The notes below the pieces were generated by a model. That model made no database searches. It had not been told where the DNA came from and worked only from the letters and a program-made list of their open reading frames with translations. This document shows positions 24,480 through 36,800 of a stretch of DNA of 64,000 bases, piece by piece (the first letter of the stretch is position 1; every line of letters starts with the position of its first letter). This stretch comes from Cunninghamia lanceolata (lineage: Eukaryota > Streptophyta > Pinopsida > Cupressales > Cupressaceae), in assembly GCA_027924645.1 (NCBI GenBank), contig BSBN01000297.1, forward strand, positions 930,001 to 994,000. Direction: 5' to 3'. A program made the position numbers and the translations under genes.

Positions 24480-25326
24480 GGGTCTTAAGTGGCCACTTTT
24501 TTTCTGAAATCAGGAAATACTGGCCTTGGATGAGAAATTGAGCATAGTTACACTCAAAATTTAGAGATGCAACCAAAACAATGTTCATAGTGCTCCGAGT
24601 CTACTTTCTAAACTACTATTTTGTTTTGAAAATGGCATAGATTAAGGGGTTCAAAAGAGGGAGCCACAGAAATTGGTGTTGTTTCTGTCAAAAAAACATA
24701 ACATAGCATGTTTTGTGGCTCCCTCAAAAGGTCAACTTTTTTTTGGTATTTTTAAAATCGCTTCGGTGAAAAATTAGCTAATAGCATGTAGTTTATGCCC
24801 GATTTTTCTGATAATTTTTTGATGAATATTTGATTTTTTACTAATTTTTAAAGTGGACACATCCTAAAAAATAGAATTTTGGCCGTGCTACCCCTATAAA
24901 TTTTGAAAACTAATTGAAAATCATTTTTTTATTTTTTTAATATTTGTAGAATGGAGTCTAGTTTCTAAATATGTAATTTTTTTGAAATTTGAATGAATAG
25001 TTATTTTACAATGAAAAAAAGACCAAACAGTGGTTTTTGCATAAAAACAGACACACAAACAAAAGAAATTAAAGATGAAAGGCTTAACATTGTTAAAATG
25101 TGAAAAAAATCACATCGTCAAATAGCTAAGAGAAAGCCTAACATTACCCATGTGTTCTATTTGTTCAACCTTGAAACACGTGCAAATCTAAGGGTTAGCA
25201 CGAACGAAATTATGTGAAATTTTGAAGAATACAGAAAAACACGTCTGTGACTGTTCATAAGGCACTCCAAGCCTTTGGGTTGGAAATCCAAAGCAAATCC
25301 CAAGCCCAAGGCTTGGGATTCCCAAA
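24480..25326. other. Left subterminal region
   Basis: AT-rich, no gene. It holds an imperfect inverted repeat (GTTCAAAAGAGGGAGCCACA near 24648 against TGTGGCTCCCTCAAAAGGTC near 24715) and a GC-richer palindrome AATCCCAAGCC-CAA-GGCTTGGGATT at 25296-25320. These may be transposase-contact or promoter sequences, but no function is demonstrated. Confidence 0.5.
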
Positions 25327-25374
25327 GCAAGAAATAACGCAAGCGCGTTATAACGCGCTCGCGTTATTTCTTGC
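25327..25374. repeat. 48-bp near-perfect palindrome L1
   Basis: Centred between 25350 and 25351. Each 24-bp arm reads GCAAGAAATAACGC(A/G)AGCG then CGTTA, with one mismatch. The core shares TAACGCGAGCGCGTTA with the palindromes at 25414, 41385 and 41449. Confidence 0.9.
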
Positions 25375-25413
25375 CTTACATTTTTTCCTGCAAGTCTATC
25401 TTTTGCCATGTTT

Positions 25414-25453
25414 GACATAACGCGAGCGCATTATAACGCGCTCGCGTTATGTC
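25414..25453. repeat. 40-bp near-perfect palindrome L2
   Basis: Centred between 25433 and 25434, with 20-bp arms starting GACATAACGCGAGCGC and one mismatch. It has the same core as L1 and lies 40 bp from it. Confidence 0.9.
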
Positions 25454-25494
25454 CCACTCAAATTTTTTTACATTCAAGGCTATTCATCATGAGG

Positions 25495-28400
25495 GTTAAG
25501 GCATAAGGGATAGAGTTGGAAGGTTTACGGATAAGTGATTAGCGTTTAAGGTATAGTATCGAGCCCGTTGAGGGTCTAGGAATAGGGATAGCATTTAAGG
25601 TTTAGGGATGAGGGATGACATATTACAGTTGAGGGTCGAGGGATCAAAGTTAAGGGTTGATGGATTAGGGTTTGACATTAAGGGTTGAGGGTTGAGGTTC
25701 AAGGGTCAAGGGTTTAGGGATAGGGTTTAGGGTTGAGGGATTAGGGTTAAAGTAGAGTGTGGAGGGTGTAAGGATTAGGGATAGGGTTGGAGGGTTTAGG
25801 GATAAGGGATTAGGGTTTAAGGTATAGTATCAAGTCTGTTGAGAGTTTAGGAATAGGGATAGCATTTAGGGATTAGGGATGAGGGATTATAGTTGAGGGA
25901 TGATGGATTAGGGTTGAGGGTTGAGGGATTAGGGTTTAGGGATAAGGTTTAGGGTTGAGGGTTGAGGGATTAGGGTTTAAGGTATAGTGTTGAGGGTTGA
26001 GGGTTTAGGATTAGGGTTTAGGGTTGACGGATTAGCATTTAATGTCGAGGTTAGGGTTAGAGTGTTGAGGGTAGAGGGATTAGGGATAGGGTTTAGGGTT
26101 TAAGGTTTAAGGATTGAGGGTTGAGGCTTTAGGGATGAGGGTTTAAGGCTTAAGATATAGTGTCAAGTGTTGAGGGTGTAGGGATAGGGTTTAAGTTTTA
26201 AGGGTTAAGGGTTGAGGGATATGGATTAGGGTTTAAGGTATAGTGTTGAGGGTCGAGGGATCAGAGTTAAGGGTTGAGGGTTGAGGTTCGAGGGTCAAGG
26301 GTTTAGGGATAGGGTTGAGGGTCGAGGAATTAGGGTTAAAGTAGAGTGTGGAGGGTATAAGGATTAGGGATAGGGTTGGAGGGTTTAGGGATAAGGGATT
26401 AGGGTTTAAGGTATAGTATTGATTCTGTTGAGGGTGTAGGAATAGGGATAGCATTTAGGGTTTAGGGATGAAGGATTAGAGTTGGGGGATGACAGATTAG
26501 GGTTGAGGGTTGAGGGATTAGGGTTTAGGGATAAGGTTTAGGGTTGAGGGATGAGGGATTAGGGTTTAAGGTATAGTGTTGAGGGTTTAGGGATAGGGTT
26601 TAGGGTTGAGGGATTAGGATTTGACGTTGAGGGTTGAGGGTTGAGGGTTTAGGGTTAGGGTTGAGAGATGAGGGATCAGAGTTAAGGGTTGAGGGAATAG
26701 GGTTTAACGTCGAGGGTTGAGGGTTGAGGTTCGAGGGTCAAGGGTTTAGGGATAGGGTTGAGGTTGAAGGGATTGGGGTTAAAGTAGAGTGTGGAGGGTG
26801 TAAGGATTAGGGATAGGGTTGGAGGGTTTAGGGATAAGGGATTAGAGTTTAAGGTATAGTATCGAGTCTGTTGAGGGTTTAGGAATAGGGATAGCATTTA
26901 GGGTTTAGGGATGAGGGATTAGAGTTGAGGGATGAGGGATTAGAGTTGAGGGATGAGGGATTAGGGTTGAGGGTTGAGGGATTAGGGTTTAGGGATAAGG
27001 TTTAGGGTTGAGGGTTGAGGGATTGGGGTTTAAGGTATAGTGTTGAGGGTTGATGGTTTAGGGATAGGGTTTAGGTTTGAGGGATTAGGGTTTAGGGTTG
27101 ATGAATTAGGGTTTAATGTTGAGAGTTGAGGGTTGAGGGTTGAGGGTTGAGGTTGAGGGATAGGGTTAATGGTCAAGGGATTAGGGTTAAATAAGAGTGT
27201 CGATGGTAGAGGGATTAGGGTTTAAGGTATAGTATCGAGCCTGTTGAAGGTCTAGGAATAGGGATAGCGTTTAGGGTTTAGGAATGAGGGATTAGAGTTG
27301 AGGGATGACAGATGACAGATTAGGGTTGAGGGTTGAGGGATTAGGGTTTAGGGACAAGGTTTAGGGTTAGGATTTAGGGATAGGGTTTAGGGTTGAGGGA
27401 TTAGAGTGAAGGGTTGAGGGATTAGAATTTGGCGTTGAGGGTTTAGGGTTTAGGATCAGGGTTGAAGGTCGAGGGATCAGAGTTAAGGGTTGAGGGATTA
27501 GGGTTTGATGTTGAGGGTTGAGGGTTGAGGTTCGAGGGTCAAGGGTTTAGGGATAGGGTTGAGGGTCAAGGAATTAGGGTTACAGTAGAGTGTGGAGGGT
27601 ATAAGGATTAGGGATAGGGTTGGAGGGTTTAGGGATAAGGGATTAGAGTTTAAGGTATAGTATCGAGTCTGTTGAGGGTTTAGGAATAGGGATAGCATTT
27701 AGGGTTTAGGGATGAGGGATTAGAGTTGAGGGATGAGGGATTAGGGTTGAGGGTTGAGGGATAAGGTTTAGGGTTGAGGGTTGAGGGATTAGGGTTTAAG
27801 GTATAGTGTTGAGGGTTGATGGTTTAGGGATAGGGTTTAGGTTTGAGGGATTAGGGTTTAGGGTTGATGAATTAGGGTTTAATGTTGAGAGTTGAGGGTT
27901 GAGGATTGAGGGTTGAGGTTGAGGGATAGGGTTAATGGTCAAGGGATTAGGGTTAAATAAGAGTGTCGATGGTAGAGGGATTAGGGTTTAAGGTATAGTA
28001 TCGAGCCTGTTGAGGGTCTAGGAATAGGGATAGCGTTTAGGGTTTAGGAATGAGGGATTAGAGTTGAGGGATGACGGATGACAGATTAGGGTTGAGGGTT
28101 GAGGGATTAGGGTTTAGGGACAAGGTTTAGGGTTAGGGTTTAAGGTATAGTGTTGAGGGTTTAGGGATAGGGTTTAGGGTTGAGGGATTAGAGTGAAGGG
28201 TTGAGGGATTAGAATTTGGCATTGAGGGTTTAGGGTTTAGGATCAGGGTTGAAGGTCGAGGGATTAGAGTTAAGGGTTGAGGGATTAGGGTTTGATGTTG
28301 AGGGTGAGGGTTGAGGTTCGAGGGTCAAGGGTTTAGGGATAGGGTTGAGGGTCGAGGAATTAGGGTTAAAGTAGAGTGTGGAGGGATGACGAATGATAGA

Positions 28401-29583
28401 TTAGGGTTGAGGGTTGAGGGATTAGGGTTTGATGTTGAGGGTTGAGGGTTTAGGGTTAGGGTTGAGAGATGAGGGATCAGAGTTAAGGGTTGAGGGATTA
28501 GGGTTTGACGTCGAGGGCTGAGGTTCCAGGGTCAAGGGTTTAGGGATAGGGTTGAGGTTGAAGGGATTAGGGTTTAGGGACAAGGTTTAGGGTTAGGGTT
28601 GAGGGATTAGGGTTTAAGGTATAGTGTTGAGGGTTTAGGGATAGGGTTTAGGGTTGAGGGATTAGAGTGAAGGGTTGAGGGATTAGAATTTGGTGTTGAG
28701 GGTTTAGGGTTTAGGATCAGGGTTGAAGGTCGAGGGATTAGAGTTAAGGGTTGAGGGATTAGGGTTTGATGTTGAGGGTTGAGGGTTGAGGTTCGAGGGT
28801 CAAGGGTTTAGGGATAGGGTTGAGGGTCGAGGAATTAGGGTTAAAGTAGTGTGGAGGGATGACGGATGATAGATTAGGGTTGAGGGTTGAGGGATTAGGG
28901 TTTGATGTTGAGGGTTGAGGGTTTAGGGTTAGGGTTGAGAGATGAGGGATCAGAGTTAAGGGTTGAGGGATTAGGGTTTGACATCGAGGGCTGAGGTTCG
29001 AGGGTCAAGGGTTTAGGGATAGGGTTGAGGTTGAAGGGATTAGGGTTTAGGGACAAGGTTTAGGGTTAGGGTTGAGGGATTAGGGTTTAAGGTATAGTGT
29101 TGAGGGTTTAGGGATAGGGTTTAGGGTTGAGGGATTAGAGTGAAGGGTTGAGGGATTAGAATTTGGCGTTGAGGGTTTAGGGTTTAGGATCAGGGTTGAA
29201 GGTCGAGGGATTAGAGTTAAGGGTTGAGGGATTAGGGTTTGATGTTGAGGGTTGAGGGTTGAGATTCGAGGGTCGAGGGTCGAGGAATTAGGGTTAAAGT
29301 AGAGTGTGGAGGGATGACAGATGACAGATTAGGGTTGAGGGTTGAGGGATTAGGGTTTGATGTTGAGGGTTGAGGGTTTAGGGTTAGGGTTGAGAGATGA
29401 GGGATCAGAGTTAAGGGTTGAGGGATTAGGGTTTGACGTCGAGGGCTGAGGTTCGAGGGTCAAGGGTTTAGGGATAGGGTTGAGGTTGAAGGGATTAGGG
29501 TTTAGGGACAAGGTTTAGGGTTAGGGTTGAGGGATTAGGGTTTAAGGTATAGTGTTGAGGGTTTAGGGTTTAGGGTTTAGGGA
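25495..29583 (+). repeat. 4-kb degenerate telomere-like array
   Basis: The plus strand is an almost unbroken series of variants of the plant telomere heptamer: TTTAGGG, TTGAGGG, ATTAGGG, ATGAGGG, TTTAAGG and similar, all with the G-rich strand on plus. Higher-order blocks recur. A block beginning GGTATAGTATCGAG appears near 25550, 25825, 26411, 26855, 27220, 27655 and 27990, and a block beginning GAGGGATGAC starts at 28381, 28854 and 29309 (spacing 473 and 455 bp). The last bases before the gene are the cleanest (three TTTAGGG in a row). Open frames inside are products of the repeat and not genes. Confidence 0.85.
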
Positions 29584-29586
29584 TGA

Positions 29587-30545
29587 GTGTGTATCAAAAG
29601 AGCCATAGCACGAGAAGAGTTAAAGTATAAAGACAATGCAAAGTTGACAGATGCAAAATCGATTGTCGAGTGGTGTAATGCTTCCATGGGTCCAGGTAAT
29701 GAAGGTAAGTCTTTAGTTCGTAGATTTTTTTGGTTGATAGATGATACTAACATTGCACCATATGAGGATTGTTGTACACTGACAGGATCAAATGAGATGC
29801 ACTCTTTCAGAAGCTCAATTGCAGGTTCATGGAGTATCCATACACGAAAGATGTCATGCTTTTGTTCTTCCTGTACAATTCAAGTCTGGGATGAGTGCGA
29901 GTCAAAGGAGTGGGTTGACGAATGGCAGTTAAGTTATCTTAGCCCACTTGACACGTATCGACCCCCGACGGCACTGGAACTAACACAGATGGAATTGTCA
30001 GTTGACTTTGACCACATATCAGATTTAGCTCAACCAGGTAATATAGGGCACATATATGCATCTAATTTCATCTAGTTCAACCAGGTAATGTCATCTTACT
30101 TTGTAGTGTTTTTGTAATGTTGACTAATTTCATCTAATTTGCTACACATATCAATGTAGGACACGTATATGCAGTTATTGCAGATGAAGATAATGAAGAG
30201 GGAACATATTATTACTTATGTCATTGTGTTGAGGCCAAAAAGAAATTGGAGGCCCCTGTTACAGATGGAGAAAACATCGAATACCCTACAGGATCAGTGG
30301 TTATTACTGGAACATGGCTTAGAAGGTACCCACATAAGAGTGTTAATATTTGGCTATTTCAGGACTTTGACATGCATCGAAAGATTCTTCATTACTCGAA
30401 CCTTGTCGTGGCATCCAATGTTCATTTGATAAAGTATCGGGGTAGACCTTTGAACAAAATATTGTGGAAGGTGCGTGAGTCTGACCATGAAGCAATACTT
30501 GACACAATAAAGAGTAGAGCAGATCCAGATGGTTCATTGGATTAA
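29587..30545 (+). CDS. Two-exon gene at the edge of the telomere-like array
   Basis: Exon A ends at 30037 (CAACCAG|gtaata) and exon B runs 30160-30545 (tgtag|GACACG to TAA). The splice joins a phase-1 codon and keeps one frame, giving about 278 residues. The visible frame opens directly after an in-frame TGA at the array boundary and has no good ATG there, so the 5' part is missing or lies in unseen upstream exons. Exon A contains SFRSSIAGSWSIHTRKMSCF followed by a CFCSSC Cys cluster and a Trp-rich segment. Exon B reads GHVYAVIADEDNEEGTYYYL and later VVITGTWLRRY and VVASNVHLIKYRG, a beta-rich, chromatin-reader-like (BAH/Tudor-like) impression only. Product unknown. It converges with the minus-strand gene at 39.1-41.2 kb. 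Confidence 0.6.
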
Positions 30546-30929
30546 TTTGTAAGTATTCACATTGATTTTGTAAAGTTATGTTACATTGAGTTGTAAGTAT
30601 GCATATTAATTTGTAAGGTTTGTCTTTTTTTATTTCCTCCTGCATTTTTACACATATGTACACATTTTTACATCATCATGTTATGCATTTTTGGTGTCCT
30701 GCTCCTGATGCGACCAAACTCATAACTCACCCTACTAGACACCATTTGATGATCTCTCCAACACTCTGGATCCAGGGCGCCCAATCATGATGATGACCTA
30801 TATACCATTCTCCCAAGGCGCTCATAATGAATGAATGATAAGGAGCGCCTTGACCTCTATAATCAAGGTGATTTTAAGTCACTTTGAGTCATTTGGGGTC
30901 AGTTTGAGTCTTTGAGTCATGTTGCAAAA
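30546..30929. other. Gene 3' flank with first GGCGC motifs
   Basis: Contains a partial unit of the 359-bp repeat (GTCCTGCTCCTGATGCGACC near 30700) and GGCGC/GCGCC motifs at about 30778, 30817 and 30845. The motif field therefore extends to both sides of the tandem array. Confidence 0.6.
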
Positions 30930-33822
30930 AAGTGTCAATGTTGTCAAGTTGCACAAAGCAACCTTTGCATTTTTGGTGTCTTGCTCGTGATGTGACCAAA
31001 CTGACTGTTCCAACACATTCGGATGGGTACATTTATGCTAGGCATGGTCCTGTTTTTCACCCAAACATGTCGAAACAGTCTGAGCTACATTGTACCAACG
31101 ATATCCCTGAAGAGTCCAAAGTGCAAAAAGGCTGCAATCTTTGATGAGATGTTACTCGAAAACCGTGTCACTTAGAAACATTTTGTCTAAGGCAACGCTA
31201 TCACGTAGAGTGCCTCTACAATAACCTCTCTCGGTTTTTTATAGCTCTAAGGCATTTACCCGTGGTGAAAGGTTTTCTGCTGCCCCAAAAATCGTCAGAA
31301 AGAGGCAGTGTAAAGTTGCAAAGGGGTGTAACTTTTGTCCTGCTCCTGATGCGACCAAACTGACTATTCCAACGCGTCCGAATGGGTACATTTATGCTAG
31401 GCATGGTCCTATTTCTCACCCAAACATGTCAAAACAGTCTGAGCTACATTGTACCGACGATATCCCTGAAGAGTCCAAAGTGCAAAAAGGCAGCAATCTT
31501 TGACGAGATGTTACTCAAAAATCGTGTCACTTAGAAACATTCCGTCTGAGGCAACAGGATCACGTAGAGTGCCTCTACAATAACCTCTCTCAGTTTTTTA
31601 TAGCTCTTAGGCATTTGCCCGTGGTGAAAGGTTTTCTGTTGCCCCAAAAATCGTCAGAAGGAGGCAGTGTAAAGTTGCAAAGGGGTGTAACTTTCGTCCT
31701 GCTCCTGATGCGACCAAACTGACTGTTCCAATGCGTCCGAATGGGTACATTTATGCTAGGCATGGTCCTATTTTTCACTCAAACATGTCGAAACAGTCGG
31801 AGCTACATTGTACCGACGATATCCCTGAAGAGTCCAAAGTGCAAAAAGGCAGCAATCTTTGATGAGATGTTACTCGAAAACTGTGTCACTTAGAAACATT
31901 CCGTCTAAGGCAACGGGATCACGTAGAGTGCCTCTACAATAACCTCTCTCGGTTTTTTATAGCTCTTAGGCATTTGCCCGTGGTGAAAGGTTTTCTGTTG
32001 CCCCAAAAATCGTCAGAAGGAGGCAGTGTAAAGTTGCAAAGGGGTGTAACTTTTGTCCTACTCCTGATGCGACCAAACTGACTGTTCCAACGAGTCCGAA
32101 TGGGTACATTTATACTAGGCATGGTCCTATTTCTCACCCAAACATGTCGAAACAGTCAGAGCTACATTGTACCGACGATATCCCTGAAGAGTCCAAAGTG
32201 CAAAAAGGCAGCAATCTTTGACGAGATGTTACTCAAAAATCGTGTCACTTAGAAACATTCTGCCTGAGGCAACGGGATCACATAGAGTGCCTCTACAATA
32301 ACCTCTCTCGGTTTTTTATAGCTCTGAGGTATTTGCCCGTGGTGAAAGGTTTTCTGTTGCCCCAAAAATCGTCAGAAGGAGGCAGTGTAAAGTTGCAAAG
32401 GGGTGTAACTTTCGTCCTGCTCCTGATGCGACCAAACTGACTGTTCCAACGCGTCCGAATGGGTACATTTATGCTAGTCATGGTCCTATTTCTCACCCAA
32501 ACATGTCGAAACAGTCGAAGCTACATTGTACCGACGATATCCCTGAAGAGTCCAAAGTGCAAAAAGGTAGCAATCTTTGACGAGATGTTACTCAAAAATC
32601 GTGTCACTTAGAAACATTCCGTCTGAGGCAACAGGATCACATAGAGTGCCTCTACAATAACCTCTCTCAGTTTTTTATAGCTCTGAGGCATTTGCCCGTG
32701 GTGAAAGGTTTTCTGTTGCCCCAAAAATCGTCAGAAGGAGGCAGTGTAAAGTTGCAAAGGGGTGTAACTTTCGTCCTGCTCCTGATGCGACCAAACTGAC
32801 TGTTCCAATGCGTCTGAATGGGTACATTTATGCTAGGCATGGTCCTATTTTTCACTCAAACATGTCGAAACAGTCGGAGCTACATTGTACCGACGATATC
32901 CCTGAAGAGTCCAAAGTGCAAAAAGGCAGAAATCTTTGACGAGATGTTACTCAAAAACTGTGTCACTTAGAAACATTCCGTCTGAGGCAACGGGATCACG
33001 TAGAGTGCCTCTACAATAACCTCTCTCGATTTTTTATAGCTCTTAGGCATTTGCCTGTGGTGAAAGGTTTTCTGTTGCCCCAAAAATCGTCAGAAGGAGG
33101 CAGTGTAAAGTTGCAAAGGGGTGTAACTTTCGTCCTACTCTTGATGCGACCAAACTAACTGTTCCAACGCGTCTGAATGGGTACATTTATGCTAGGCATG
33201 GTCCTATTTCTCACCCAAACATGTCGAAACAGTCGGAGCTACATTGTACCGACGATATCCCTGAAGAGTCCAAAGTGCAAAAAGGTAGCAATCTTTGACG
33301 AGATGTTACTCGAAAATCGTGTCACTTAGAAACATTCCGTCTGAGGCAACGGGATCACGTAGAGTGCCTCTACAATAACCTCTCTCAGTTTTTTATAGCT
33401 CTGAGGTATTTGCCCGTGGTGAAAGGTTTTCTGTTGCCCCAAAAATCGTCAGAAGGAGGCAGTGTAAAGTTGCAAAGGGGTGTAACTTTTGTCCTGCTCC
33501 TGATGCGACCAAACTGACTGTTCCAACGCATCCGAATGGGTACATTTATGCTAGGCATGGTCCTATTTCTCACCCAAACATGTCAAAACAGTCGGAGCTA
33601 CATTGTACCGACGATATCCCTGAAGAGTCCAAAGTGCAAAAAGGCAGCAATCTTTGACGAGATGTTACTCAAAAACCGTGTCACTTAGAAACATTCCGTC
33701 TGAGGCAACGGGATCACGTAGAGTGCCTCTACAATAACCTCTCTCAATTTTTTATAGCTCTGAGGCATTTGCCCGTGGTGAAAGGTTTTCTGCTGCCCCA
33801 AAAATCGTCAGAAGGAGGTAGT
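30930..33822. repeat. 359-bp tandem array, about eight units
   Basis: Exact 359-bp period: the phrase GACCAAACTGACTGTTCCAA and its neighbours recur at 359-bp steps from about 30995 to 33515. Units are highly similar. Diagnostic variants show a trimeric order: units 2 and 5 share CCAATGCGTC and TTTTTCACTCAAACATG, units 3 and 6 share CCTACTC, and units 4 and 7 share GAGGTATTTGCCC. A 1077-bp trimer therefore appears twice. The minus-strand 60-70-residue open frames in it are by-products. I recognise no known satellite or RNA gene. Confidence 0.9.
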
Positions 33823-33829
33823 GTATTAA

Positions 33830-36800
33830 GTCAGGATGAAAGCCTATTCACTCTAGGCGCCTGTTTTTGACCAAATCACACATGCGCCTTGAACAACTCT
33901 GTCTTCAAGGCACTTTTCTCTAATCTCTGTAACTCTCCAAATCCATTAAGGTGCAAATTTTACCTCTTGGGCTCAAGATATAGGTTCTTCATCCAAGGCG
34001 CCATAATGGTCCAAAGGCGCATTTCACCTCTAACCTCACCTCTGACCTTACTTGGAGGCGCTAAACCTTTTGACATTTCAAGTAACTTCAAGAGAACTAT
34101 TTTTCCTTAAGGTGGTTCACTCCTTGCAATTGGATGTATGGTACTTGTAACTCATTTGATTGACTTTGTAATGTTTCTTCTTCTTGCAAAGTAGATAAGG
34201 ATGATATAAGCTTACTTCATGAATCGGAGTAGAAATCTCTCTTGGACTTGCTAGGTGAAAGGACTTGAACTTGAAGGACTTGAAGTTGATGAAGTGATCC
34301 TTCATGATGGCCTTTGACATTACCTTCTCGGAGTGTAGATGATAACACCTTCCTTGGATAAAGTGGATAACCTCTGACCTAAACTTTGAAGCTTGATGAA
34401 TCTTGAAGATTGGGTTTCCTCCTACTCCCCTTCTGGGCTCCACTCCATCAAAGGCATATTTAGTTGTCCAAGGCGCCAACATTCACTCAGGGGCGTCCAA
34501 AAAGAAAGTTTACAACTCTAGGGCGCTAAACTCTTATGCAAAAATGGTCATCATCAAAGGTGCAAAAATGGGTCTCTGGGCGCCAATCTCTACAAGACAT
34601 TCCATCTCATTGCTCTCCTCCATTACAAGTGCTCACTTACCTCAATCTTGGGCGCATACCAACATCCCAACATCCAAATCACCTAGGCGCTCAAAACCTT
34701 CAAGACTCAAGGTGCATTTTATGATCAAACAAGGTATCTCCTGAACAAGGCGCTCATAGTCTCATCAGGGCGTTAATCATCATCATGAGCGCTCATATTG
34801 TTCTAGGCGCACAGTTATCTCTGGAATGCTCAAGGCGCACATACCCTTCTCTAGGCTAGTTTACACTTATTCAAGGCGCTCATTCCAAACTTACATGAAC
34901 TCCTCATTACAAGACGCACAAACTAGATGATCCTAGGGCATAAGGGCGCTCATAGGAGTTGTTATGTGTCATTTTGGCCAAGGTTTTCCGGAGCAGTGAA
35001 GATATTAGGAAGGGGATGATCGTTTGGATAGTTTTGATTACTTTATTTCTCCTTGTTTAAACTAGGCGCTCACTGAGGATTGGAGTAGCCTTTGCACCCT
35101 CACATCACGTTAATCGGTGTTTCAGAGGCAATCATAGTATAGGAAGATTTGTGCCTTGAAGAAGAGAGTTATCTGGTGAGTGCTTAGGAGTTCTGGCGCC
35201 TAGGGGAAAGATCTAGGTAGAGCGCCTTTAGACTTTGACAGTGAAGTGCCTTAAGGAGTTGGATGATGTTTTTGCCTAGAGTGGAGATGATGTTTTTAGC
35301 GCCTTAAGGATGATGATGGAGTGCCTTGGAGTCAGGTTAGTCTGGAGCACCTTAAGAAGGTAAAGCACTTCAAATGTAAACACAAGTGTTTTGAGCGCCC
35401 TAATGAGAAGTTGTCTTGGCACCATAAGTTGTTCAAATGAAGATATGTGCCTTGGATAGTTGCAAAGACCTAATTTAGCGCCCAAGGTTGGAAGACTATT
35501 TGTGAGCGCCCAGTGTTTGAAAGCTCTTTGTGTTTGGTGCATTAAAATGAATTTGGCACCTAAGTAGTATTGAAACACTCAACTGAGTGCCTAAAGCCCA
35601 TGAGAGAAGTGATATGCGCCTTGATAGGAATATCATGGAAGATGAGTTTACTGAATGGCGCCTTGAATGACTTGGTTGATTAAGTGTTTTAGCGCCTAGA
35701 TATGGGATGAATCATTGAGCGCCTTTGGTTGAGATGATGTCAGCACCTTTGAGATTATAACACCTTGGAGTCAAGTTCGAAGGAGCACCTTGAGAAGGTA
35801 AAACACTTCAAATGTTTTCAAGGAATTGGAGAAGTCACTTAGTGCCTAGAAGGAATTCCAGAGCAAGAGGGTTGGAGCGCCTTGAGCTTCAAGTCAGATA
35901 TGCGCCTAGACCTCTACCCTTTAGCAAGTTGAAGCCCTCTGAGCCTTGACAACGTGAGAATGCCTTATAGTGAATATGCGCCTTGGGCAAGGTTGAATAC
36001 AAAGTTGAGGAGTATATCATAATGAGTAAGTGCACTGTAGGGTTAGATGATAAAGACTAGTGCCTTGAGTGTCTTGGTCAAAATTTTGACGTGAGAAGTC
36101 TTGCAAGATCAAACCCTGGAGTGCGCCTTAGAGAGAACCTATTGATCCTTTGCTTTGACAAGATTTGGACGCCAGAATGATCCTTAATAAATGGAATGTA
36201 TCTACACCAATTTTGCGCCTTTAGGGAAGTGATGGTGGCCAGAATGATCCTTAATCTCATGTTTGTGCGCCTAGGTCTAGAAGCAAGATTTGAGCACCTT
36301 AGGATAGGGTTTTTTGCACCTTGTCTTGGAGAGTGAATTTGCGCCTTGGATGATGTTGAAGCGCCTTGGGATGAAATGCGCCCAAACTTACAGAGGGCCT
36401 TCAGTGAGGGAGTTGAAGAGAGTGCTTAGAGGAAGGATAGCCTTAAGATCAAACTAAGTACTTAGAAACCTAAGATTAGCACCTTATTTGAAGTTATACA
36501 CCTATTCTGGCGCCAAAGAGTGAGTTTGAGTGTGAAGAAGTGAATGTCTGCGCCTTGAAGGGGATACAAAGGGAAGATGATGCACCTTGATGGGTTGATG
36601 ATGGAAATTTGTGTTTTGGAGCTAAATGTGCGCCTTGAATCTAAATGATATTTGAGTGCTTAGAGGTAAATAGGGGCGCCTTTGAGAATTCTTTGTGCTT
36701 TAAGGAATGGATTGTGGCGCTTTGGACTAAGGTAAGTCCTGAGCACTTCCAATGATTTTAAGGAGCGCCTTGAAGGAGATAGTGCATAGAGGTACAATGA

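Noticed and set aside
25157..25418. Minus-strand ORFs across the left palindromes
   Set aside because: They are opened by the palindromic sequence and overlap each other in different frames without any motif.
26233..27698. Minus-strand frames rich in Asn-Pro-Leu-Thr inside the telomere-like array
   Set aside because: They are translations of a degenerate TTTAGGG-type repeat, recur with the repeat blocks, and have no start, splice or domain support.
25495..29583. True chromosome end
   Set aside because: The repeats are highly degenerate and are followed by a spliced gene and many kb of other sequence, all within two terminal inverted repeats.
31216..33573. Six near-identical 62-67-residue minus-strand frames
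   Set aside because: They are one frame of the 359-bp repeat seen in successive units; some units are disrupted and nothing suggests translation.
30930..33822. CRISPR-like or rDNA spacer interpretation of the 359-bp array
   Set aside because: Units are contiguous without unique spacers, and no 5S or 45S rRNA sequence is present; the genome is a plant's.
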